64,000 nucleotides of DNA, from contig CM043966.1 in assembly GCA_014529385.2 (NCBI GenBank), forward strand, positions 97,878,587-97,942,586, written 5' to 3'. A program made the position numbers and the translations under genes. The notes beneath the pieces were generated by a model. It worked only from the letters and a program-made list of their open reading frames with translations, did no database searches and was not told the origin of the DNA. Shown in pieces: positions 55,821 through 64,000 of this stretch; the stretch's first letter is position 1; every line of letters begins with the position of its first letter. The stretch is from Adiantum capillus-veneris. Its lineage: Eukaryota; Streptophyta; Polypodiopsida; Polypodiales; Pteridaceae.

Positions 55821-57240
55821 ATGGCTGACAATAACCAAGAGAGTAGAATGAACATTGATAGCTGTAATTTTGCACATGAAGGTGCTAATGATGATGCCAC
55901 CATGTTTGTTAATTATCTTGTTACTAGGTTGTAGCAAGTTATGGACAACCCTGCTTTGCAAGCCAAAGTTACTCAACAACTTCGCCCTTATGGGATTTCC
56001 TTTCCTCTCCAAGAGGAGAGAGAGCTTAGGAGGCCTCTTGAACAGACCCCTAAAAGAAGACTCTCTCCCATACGAGAGGAGGAATCCAAAGAGCAAGAAA
56101 GCAATGAAACTTTAAGTTCCTCTGAAGATGTGGCTCCACAAAGATGGCGGTCTAGACGATCGCTAACTCCTCCCAAGAGGAAAAGTTCAACACATAGTCT
56201 CTCTCCTCTCGTCACTCCGAAAAGGAAGAGAGGAAACAAAGGAAGAAAAGGGCAAGAAAGAGGTCACCCTCTTCTCCTCCTTCTTCACCTTCCTTCTCTT
56301 CCGATGAAAGCTATGGCTATTCTCCTAGAGAATACAAGAGGGGAGGACATCACAAATCATTCCCTGCATGGCGAAGGTCACAAAAGCTAAAGAAGTTCAA
56401 AGAGGGAGGAAAGACTATCTCTTTTCTTACCTATGATGGCACCTTTGGTGCTACCAACAAAGTGTTAGCCTTCATCCAGCAATTTGATGCGGCCTTTGGA
56501 GACGAGGGCTTTACGGAGTCCTCCAAGCTACACCATGTACGTATGCACTTCCAAAAATCGGCTTGTCAATGGTGGGCTAGCCTTTGTGGCAATGGCGAAG
56601 CCCCAAAGACATGGAAAACTCTACGAGTTTCAATCATGAAGCAAATCCTTGCAAGCGATGCAAAGGACAAGTAGCTCACCGAATGGCGCATCTTGAAGAT
56701 TTTCTCTCATGAGTCTATCCACAAATATGTAGGCAAGTTTTGGGATTTACATCTCAAGGCTACTATCTTCCAAAAGATAGACTTCGTCGAGTAGAAGTTA
56801 CGTCAACTATCACCAAAGTAATCCATCACACCATGGTTGCTTCACGCATCAATTTCCAACAAGGGGCTAGATGTAATGTCAAGCCCATGGAAAACAAAGA
56901 TAAAAATGATGCAAAGGAAAAAACCAATGCCCAAAATTCTTCCCAAGGCACTTTCAACAACAACAACAATAATCTGTCCAAGGAGAAGGGGGTTTACAAA
57001 GGCAAAAACAATCTATCTCTTGAAGAGCTCAAAGATTTTCGCAAGGACCATAAGTGTTTTGAGTGTGGGGAGCAAGGACATGGTTGTCGTTCTTGCCCCA
57101 AAAAAAATGCTCGTAATGAGACTCCTAGGGCTTCCGCCATCGAAGCTCCAAAAGAGGATGCTCATTGTTTGCAAAGGATCATCTCTCTCCTATGCTTGGG
57201 GAAAGGTAAGGGAGCATGATGCCTTCATTTTGTTTGACCG
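55821..57240 (+). pseudogene. Gypsy chromovirus gag
   Basis: Starts MADNNQESRMNIDSCNFAHE; a TAG follows at about 55933. A charged Arg/Ser/Lys/Glu region is next (55941-56390). The retrotransposon gag domain follows (FLTYDGTFGATNKVLAFIQQ, about 56425; SACQWWASLCGNGEAPKTW, about 56560) with stops near 56672 and 56790. The single CCHC knuckle is CFECGEQGHGCRSC (about 57058-57098). At least one frameshift separates these parts. Confidence 0.88.
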
Positions 57241-57709
57241 TGGATCTACTCACAGCTTCATATCAACAGAGTTGGCCACCAAGTTGGGCGTTTAAGCTTT
57301 CGAGATGGGAGATATTGTAACGGCTGACACCGCTTTCAAGGGACAGCAAGCCTCCGTTACTCCTTTGATTGGGAAGTTGAGGCTTCATGTCCAAAGCTAT
57401 GTCGACAAAGAATACTTTTTCATCTCTCCTCTCCAACATGAGGATGCTATCCTAGGGGCGTCATGGTTTGATCACATGGCTATCAACATGAAGTTCCCTG
57501 AAAGGAGAATCTACTTCACCTACAGGGGAAAGAACATGTATATAGATGCTAGTGATTTGTGTGGTCGTACTATACCACTTGTAAATACTCCTGCTTTTGA
57601 TAAATCAATGAAGAGCTCAATTTTTGCGTACATGATTTTTGTCAAAGAGTCCCTAAAAGATCCTAATGTTTCATCAAATGTAAATGGAAGAAGAGTTAGA
57701 CTTGTCTAA
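57200..57709 (+). pseudogene. Gypsy chromovirus protease
   Basis: Overlaps the gag end. The active-site region reads FILFDRGSTHSFISTELATK (Asp-Arg-Gly replacing Asp-Ser/Thr-Gly), a TAA follows at about 57295, and the frame reopens from 57305 with the C-terminal AILGASWFDHMAINMKF block (about 57450). The active-site change and the stop make it inactive. Confidence 0.85.
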
Positions 57710-59042
57710 TTTTCTAAAACGATTCCAAGATGTATTCATCGATGATGTCCCTATGGACTTACCTCCAAAACCAGGGGATGATGACCATCAAATTGAGCTC
57801 CTACCAGGGAGCTTACCGCCTAACAAGCCTCCTTATCGACTTTCCTAAGCTCAACAAGAGGAGGACATGAGGCAAGTACAAGAATTGGTTGACAAAGGGA
57901 TGGTGAGGCCTAGCTCCTCTCCCTTTTGTTCTCCAGTCCTTTTAGTGCAAAAGAAAGATGGTACATACCGTATGTGTGTGGACTATCGAGCACTAAATCA
58001 TATCACTATCAAAAACACATTTCCCGTACCTCAGGGAGAAGATCTGTTTGATAGGCTACAAGGCTCTACCTACTTTAGTAGGATTGACCTTAAAAGTGGT
58101 CATCATCAAAAAAGGATAGTGGATGAAGATATCCTAAAGATCGCGTTTTGCACAATGTTTGGTGTTTATGAATATCTAGTCATGCCTTTTGGCTTGACAA
58201 ATGCACCGGCCACATTCAATTGTCTAGTGGAGAAAATCTTTAGACCCTACCGTAAATTCAGTAGAGTGTTCTTTGATGATATCATCATCTACTCCAAGTC
58301 CTTGGAGGAACACAAGCAACATCTCCAAGTGATTTTTTAGGCATTGAGGAAGAACAAGCTTTTTCTGAACCAAAAGAAAAGAGAATTTTTTCTTCAAGAG
58401 ATTCAATACTTAAGTCATATTATCTCTCAAGATGGTATCCGTATGGATCCATCAAAGTTAGAGGTGATAAAAGCATGACCTAATCCAAGGAATCTACATG
58501 AGCTAAGAAGCTTTATTGGTATGTTTGCATACTATAGGCGCTTCATAGAAAAAATTTCTCAAATAGCAGGACCACTACATGACTTAATAAAGAAGAACGT
58601 TAAGTATTCATGGACTGGTAAGGAGTAAAATGCCTTTGACAAGCTCAAAGAGAAGCTTACCTCCCAACCAGTCCTCATGCTTCTGGATCTCTCAAAGACA
58701 TTTGAGGTCCAATGTGATGCTTGTGGTGATTGCCTTGGAGCAGGCTTGCTTCAAGAAGGGCATGCCATAGCATATGAAAGCCGAAGGCTCAAAAGAGCTG
58801 AACGGGCTTAGGCATTTATGAAAAAGAGCTTTTAGCTGTTCTACATGCCCTAGACACATGGAAGAACTATTTATTGGGGACTCCATTCATCTTACAACCC
58901 GATCATCAAAGCCTCAAATACTTCATGACGCAAACCAAGCTCTCCGACAAACAAATGAGGTGGAAAAATTTTCTTTCGCAATTTAATTTTCATATTGCTC
59001 ACATTGCCGATAAGCACAATCAAGTGGCCGATGCACTTTGAC
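57705..59042 (+). pseudogene. Gypsy chromovirus reverse transcriptase and RNase H
   Basis: RT blocks in order are ELVDKGMVRPSSSPFCSPVL, KDGTYRMCVDYRALN, FSRIDLKSGHHQ, YLVMPFGLTNAPATF and the catalytic VFFDDIIIYS (about 58270). Then come stops at about 58340, 58480 and 58627 with LRSFIGMFAYYRRFI between. RNase H follows with FEVQCDACGDCLGAGLLQEG (about 58705) and a frameshift near 58810. The sequence before RT (GDDDHQIELLPGSLPPNKPP) is the usual connection to the protease. Confidence 0.92.
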
Positions 59043-59062
59043 GACGACCAAAAGTTAATGCA

Positions 59063-59804
59063 GTGTCTATAGCTACTTACAATGATCTATCTTCTATGAT
59101 AGATGAGTATGCTAGTAACCTTGACTTCAAAGACATAATGTCATCCCTTGCTTTGGGGAAGAAAGAGGAACCATTCACCTTGCAGGATGGTTATCTTCTC
59201 CATGGCAATAGGCTATGTGTTACCCATTCCCTTTGTGAAAAAGTTATGTATGAATACCATGCTCCTCCTTATGTGACGCATAGAGGCATTCAACCTACTC
59301 TTCAAGGACTAGAAATGTACTTCTATTGGCCTACCATGAAAGTGGACATGGAAGGTGCCAAAAGACCAATTATGATAGCGGGAAGCAACCTGGATTACTC
59401 CAGCTATTGCCTATCCCAAATTCACCATGGGAGAGTATATCCATGGATTTTATCTTTGGATTACCCAAGACTATCCATGGGAATACGAGAATATGGACAA
59501 TAGGCGACAAGTTTAGCAAGCAAGCACGTTTTATTCTTGTCAAAAAGAAATTAAGGCACACCAAATGGCAACTCTCTTCATATCACAGATTTTCAAACAC
59601 CATGGATTACCAACATCCATCGTGTCAGATAGAGATCCTAGAATGACCAGTAATTTTTGGAAAGGTCTCTTTGAAAATCTAGGAACAAGATTGAATTTCT
59701 CTTCCGCCAACCACCCACAAACGGATGGCCAAAGTGAGATAGTCAATCTTACGATACTCGATCTACTAAAGACTTATATTACAGAAGTAGATCAACGCTC
59801 ACAA
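59063..59804 (+). pseudogene. Gypsy chromovirus integrase, first part
   Basis: The zinc-binding region (HAPPYVTHRGIQPTLQGLEM, about 59255) loses its CxxC block to a short deletion near 59355. The core then reads FIFGLPKTIHGNTRIW in one frame and, after a shift, HHGLPTSIVSDRDPRMTSNF and NFSSANHPQTDGQSE with the catalytic Asp and Glu. The coding is cut at 59804 by an insertion and resumes at 63383. Confidence 0.9.
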
Positions 59805-60479
59805 AAGACATATTTAGGAATTTTGGGAATTATTCAAGTCCCATTTTTTCTAATGCTGCTTGAAAACTTAATATTTTTGTGTAGTTTGATCTATTATCTT
59901 TTTGTGGGCACACTCAATCGAATTCCCTTTTTGATAGATAGCACCTTCATTTTGATATACTTAAGCTATTTGAAGAAACCCATCACTTAATAATATTCTC
60001 TAAATAATGTGTTGAAATCTGCTCTAGTCATGATATAATGAGAACTTTAGGGCACTTGGAGGTCAGCTAGAAGGAGTTTGATGCTAGTTAATCAGTTCAA
60101 TTTAGGGCACTTGGAGGTCTATTGGAAGGAATTAGATGCTTGTCATGTCTAATTATAACTCCTCGTTAAACAAATTCTTTATATATAAAGTTAAGACTTT
60201 GTTAAAACTAGTGGCCCTTTTGGAGGGAAAAAACATACATTTGTTTCGAGTTAGAGGTGAAAACATGAATTTGTACACAGAAACCAAGCTATCTAGCATA
60301 GAGGTTTTGGATATGACAAGCACTTTCAAAAATATTGAGCCTCTATCATGGTATTTACAAAAAGGTGTGCACGCTCGAGCCTCTAGATGCATTTATCTCA
60401 AACTTGATTCCGAACCTCTACCATGGCTAGGTACAAAAATGATAGAAGCTAAACCCCTACAAAATAGAAGAAGGCATGG

Positions 60480-60503
60480 AGGCTCGAACTTAAGTTCGAG
60501 CCT
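60480..60503. repeat. Perfect palindrome, first copy
   Basis: 24-bp perfect inverted repeat centred on AACTTAAGTT, flanked by AGGCTCG on one side and CGAGCCT on the other. Confidence 0.95.
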
Positions 60504-60650
60504 GTAACGTAGCTAGATACAAAAATGGTAGACACTAAACCTCTACCAAATAAAAGAATTCACGAAGACTTGAACTAAAGTTTGAGCCTCTTCCTTTGCT
60601 AGATACAAAAATGGTAGAGGCTAAACCCCTACTAAATAGAAGAAGGCATG

Positions 60651-60676
60651 GAGGCTCGAACTTAAGTTCGAGCCTC
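60651..60676. repeat. Perfect palindrome, second copy
   Basis: 26-bp perfect inverted repeat of the same sequence as at 60480, one base longer at each end. The two lie 171 bp apart inside a direct repeat (GAAGGCATGGAGG precedes both). A decayed third relative lies between (about 60565-60590). Confidence 0.95.
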
Positions 60677-61150
60677 TGCCTTGCTAGATGTATAAATGGT
60701 AATACGAAATAGATGATTAGTTTCCTGGGTAATTTGCTAAGTGAAACAAGGTCTCTCATCCAGTATGAGTGCAGGCATGTGAGAAGCTCAAGTCAAGATG
60801 AGGTAGTTGAGATTCTTTCCAATTGTGCACGCTATCTAAGAAGCAAGGCAAGAGCATGTGATACAAAGCCTTAGACATTGGGCATGGAATGCATGACAAG
60901 CATTGGCAGAAAACCAAACCCTTGGTGTGATCCATTCACAAAGAGTCCATAAAGTGGCCTGCATATTGTGATTCTCCTCAAGCTAGTGTCCCTTACACCT
61001 ATTAACACCTTCCGATCCAAGCTCGTGTTCTATAGAGTGATTGGATTGTAGTATAGTATATGCTATAATAATAGAAATGGTAGTACACAAAGAAGAAGAG
61101 AGGAAGATAATTTTTAACGTCATAGGAAACTATCCCAACAGACCTTAAAG

Positions 61151-61280
61151 ATATAGTATATTGTATAGTATCCATTTCATGGCGAGGGGCTGCACAACAG
61201 TGGCCCAATCCGACTACAGTAGTATATTGTATAGTATCCATTTCATGGCGAGGGGCTGCAGTGCCCAATCCGGCTGAAGT
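61151..61280 (+). repeat. Tandem duplication of about 66 bp
   Basis: TATTGTATAGTATCCATTTC and ATGGCGAGGGGCTGCA occur at 61156-61194 and again at 61223-61261, with small differences after. It is inside the TIR element. Confidence 0.9.
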
Positions 61281-61912
61281 AGGCTGGCTTTACAGTGAAT
61301 GTTGTGGAAGATGAGATCAATGGCTTTCACAGGCATCTCTTGCTGACTCCGTGCAAATGCTCCGACTGCGACGCTTTCAAGCACCATGCCAACTACACCC
61401 ACAGACTCCTACGCACAGACTGGTTGGCTTTGCAGGTTAGATGGTGGAAGAAGGACTCGTTAGGCCCAACTCCAACTCACATGAGGTATAGTTGTGGCAC
61501 TCTCTACCTGTGATGGCCTCATGCACCATGTTCAGGCTGCATAAGGTTGCACCTTTGTGAGAGCTCTTGGTATGAGAGGCTTCTTTGTGAGAAGATCTAT
61601 GAAAGAGCTCGCAGATGATCCAACCTTCACATTCAAGCTCTTGTAAGCCCTCTCAGCGTTCTCAGCATTTGACACAAGGGCAAACACACAAGTAGGATAA
61701 AAAAGCTCGCATCATGCAGTTCGCATGCTCTGCGAGTAGGAAGAGCTTGCCAGAATGTGACTAGAAGCTTCAGTCACACCTTGGTGAGGCATGGGATCAG
61801 GTCAAGCAATGACGCAATCCCCGCTCCCGATCGTCATCTTTGACGATTCATATTTGAAATTCAAATTAAAGCCACGTCCCCATATGCCTTTACCTTTATT
61901 CCTCGTGTTTAT

Positions 61913-62460
61913 TTTTTGAAAGGGCTTGGCCTCAAGTTTGAACAAGCAAGCATTCAAACTTCACTTTGCTCTGTGTTGCATGCTAGCTCAACCTTTTTCA
62001 CTACAATTCACACATGCTTTTTTTTTGAAAGGGTTCGATCTCAAGTTCGAATTGCGGGTTCAAAATTCACATTGCTCTGTGTTGCATGCCAGGTCAAGCT
62101 TTCTAATATTGTGTTTATTTTTTGAAAGGGCTCGGCCTCAAGTTCGAAGCAGCAAGCCTTAGGGAGGGTTCAAACTTCACAATGCCCTGCGTTACATGTT
62201 AGCTCAAGCTTTTTCACTACAATTCACACAAGATTTTTTTGAAAGGGCTCGGTCTCAAGTTCGAACAAGCAAGCTTTAGGGCGGGTTCGAATTTCACATT
62301 GTCCTACATTGCAGATCAGCTCAAGCTTTCTAGTATCATGTTTAATTTTTGAAAGGGATCGACCTCAAGTTCGAAAGAGCAAAGTAATAGGGTAGGTTCA
62401 AACTTCACACTGCTCAACGTTGTATGCCAGCCCCAAGCTTTTCTACTACAATTCACACAA
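61913..62460 (+). repeat. Five-copy tandem repeat, about 110 bp
   Basis: Units start with TTTTTGAAAGGG(C/T)T(C/T)G followed by CCTCAAGTTCGAA, and contain AACTTCAC and GCTAGCTCAA words. They begin near 61914, 62021, 62121, 62235 and 62347. Odd and even units differ in their tail (TTTTTCACTACAATTCACAC versus TTTCTAATATTGTGTTTA), suggesting a dimeric higher-order form. Confidence 0.85.
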
Positions 62461-63300
62461 GGTGTTCAATGCTCATTTTTGTAAATACGCATAGTTCATA
62501 CAAAAAATAAAAATCAAGAACGGGCTACATCACCGCTCTCAAAAGCTACAGATCACGAGATCACCAACCATACGTGTTTTTAGCTGACAAAGGCCTTGGA
62601 CATAGTCATGTTTCAACGGTTGAGGCTACCCAAGCTCGTGGTGTAGATTTGGAAAAGAAACCAATAGCGCTCCTCGAGAACTTATTTCCATGTCAAAAGA
62701 ACGACCCTTCACAGACCCATGTCCCATGCAATCTGAACCCAGCCTTAGACGCATGGGGTTTATCCCTTCAACTAGAGGAGTATCATGTGGCCTTTGGACT
62801 CTAAAATGTGGGACCATGCTTCGGACTTTGGACTTGGACTTTGGACTTTCCACTCTAGAGTGCTTATATAATGGCCCTTCATCTCAAGTTTGAGGCAGAG
62901 GCTCATACTTTTTTGTCACAACAATTTGGTTCTAAACAATAGGAGGATTGAAATGTGGATTTTTGTCATCGATAATAATGCCTACACTGTGTAAAAGCTA
63001 ATCCCCACGACTTTGTATTGTAAGACTTCTTCTTTTGTCTTTGTCAGCATGACAAGGATAGCCATAAATTTCAATACCATGTGCATTTTGAAAGTCTTAA
63101 GTCAGAGTTTGGGCTTGAAGTTATGTTTTGACACAATGTCTACTCCTAGAGAATCATACTTGAGGACGAAGGCTCTCTTTACTCAATTCTGAACAAGTTT
63201 GTATTTTTGAGACTCAAAAGCGTAACATCATATGTGATCTTTCTAGTGCATGCAAACCACTAAAAACTACATACATACATTGAACATTTTGAACATTGTT
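62461..63300. other. Unassigned interior of the TIR element
   Basis: Open frames at 62574-62804 and 62690-62893 overlap in different registers and show no domain. A short GGACTTTGGACTTGGACTTT repeat lies near 62822-62850. I see nothing else assignable. Confidence 0.45.
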
Positions 63301-63382
63301 TACCTCTCCTCAAGAAATAGAGAAGAGAATAATTGTCCCATTTTTGTGCATTTTTCCCATAATTCTTAAATATGTCTTACAA

Positions 63383-64000
63383 TGGGAAACGTACTTACCT
63401 CTTGTAGAGTATGCCTTCAATAATACTGTACATACTTCTACAAGAAAATCACCTTTTGAGATCATTGAGGGAAGACCTAAAAGTCCCTTGCTACTCAAAG
63501 TACAAGGGAAGATCTTCGCTACCGATGAGTATAGCCATGACCTACAAGAATCTTTTCAAAAGATTAAGGAGGCCATATCCATCTCTCAACAAAGGCAAAA
63601 AGCTATTGCTGACAAGCACATAAGGGCATTAACGTTCAAAGAAAATGATTGGGTCTTACTTAAGTTTCCTAAGGCTCGATTGAGACAAACGACATGCGAA
63701 ATCCTACGGGCCAAAGTATTATGCTAAGCTAGCAAAAAGATACTATGGTCCTTTCCAAATCTTGAAGCCTATCAATGAGACGTCTTACCCGCTCAAGTTG
63801 CCCAACCATTGGCTCATACACAATGCTGTTCATGTGAGCCTACTTAAGCCCTGTAAAGGAGAGACACCCAGTGACCCAATTATTGAAGACCCTCCCGAAG
63901 TTGAAGACCAAGAAGAGGTGCTACAACCCGAAGCTATCGTTCGGCATGAAGACAAGGTATTACGACATGGTAAGATTATCCGACGGTATATTATTAAGTT
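63383..64000 (+). pseudogene. Gypsy chromovirus integrase C-terminus with chromodomain, cut by the window end
   Basis: Resumes directly after the ACAA duplication: YLPLVEYAFNNTVHTSTRKS, then PFEIIEGRPKSPLL, then QRQKAIADKHIRALTFKEND with WVLLKF. A frameshift near 63700 follows, then KRYYGPFQILKPINETSYPL and IHNAVHVSLLKPC. The end reads EAIVRHEDKVLRHGKIIRRY, a chromodomain start that places the element among chromoviruses. The end of the chromodomain, polypurine tract and 3' LTR lie outside the window. Confidence 0.92.

Larger units (their letters stand above)
59805..63378. mobile_element. 3,574-bp TIR element inserted in the integrase
   Basis: The ends are inverted repeats: the left end reads AAGACATATTTAGGAATT and the right end, reverse-complemented, AAGACATATTTAAGAATT. 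They extend to about 25 bp with two mismatches. The 4-bp sequence ACAA flanks both sides (59801-59804 and 63379-63382). Removing the element and one ACAA restores an uninterrupted integrase reading, which confirms the boundaries. No transposase is recognisable inside; the content is palindromes, short tandem repeats and unassigned DNA. This is a non-autonomous DNA transposon whose superfamily I cannot name from these ends. Confidence 0.85.

Noticed and set aside
61295-61513. Short frame with a CKCSDC motif
   Set aside because: The cysteine cluster is isolated, the frame is short and no splice sites give a longer product.

Overview
This window is repeat-rich nuclear DNA of a land plant. The evidence is spliced genes with GT/AG introns, a plant-type WW-domain gene, plant LTR retrotransposons of both Copia and Gypsy (chromovirus) type nested in one another, long dinucleotide tracts, and no bacterial gene organisation. 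The bloated introns and arrays suggest a large genome such as a fern, lycophyte or similar, but the sequence does not fix the lineage.

Layout. About 1-7.8 kb holds a Gypsy-like element with a very long gag, a retropepsin and a proline-lysine-motif tail, but no reverse transcriptase; a second polypurine tract and LTR-like segment follow to about 8.3 kb. About 8.3-18.8 kb holds minisatellites, a 0.5-kb-arm inverted repeat (10.5-11.6 kb), a decayed plus-strand Copia (11.6-13.2 kb) and, inserted just before that element's polypurine tract, a nearly complete minus-strand Copia with 227-bp LTRs (13,233-18,281). About 20.5-21.8 kb is a two-exon WW-domain gene resembling the plant CFL1 family. It has mirrored microsatellites in its intron and a tandem duplication of its 3' end. 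A LINE-like remnant lies at 22.7-24.1 kb.

The most unusual part is 24.6-51.4 kb. A minus-strand locus encodes, in order, a ParB-like (DGQHS) plus degenerate DNA-methyltransferase-like protein (41.1-38.4 kb), a SET domain (35.9-35.3 kb), an FCP1/NIF-like HAD domain followed by a SAP-like segment (34.7-33.3 kb), and a second, more degenerate FCP1-like domain (27.6-26.9 kb). This locus is bracketed by higher-order satellite arrays built on the core GGTCCACCACTTGTCC. The array on the left (24.7-32.5 kb) runs in the opposite orientation to the array on the right (41.2-51.3 kb). The right array has units of about 440 and 362 bp, which fall into a regular long-long-short trimer of about 1.24 kb over its distal part. 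Several single-base frameshifts in the SET and SAP parts leave open whether the locus is active or decaying.

About 51.4-54.8 kb is AT-rich DNA, GA-rich minisatellites, a GC-rich block and diverged outliers of the satellite. About 54.9-64 kb holds a fragment and then a long decayed copy of one Gypsy chromovirus family. The long copy is split inside its integrase by a 3,574-bp element with 25-bp terminal inverted repeats and a 4-bp target duplication. All retroelement reading frames seen here carry stops or frameshifts, so none looks autonomous now.
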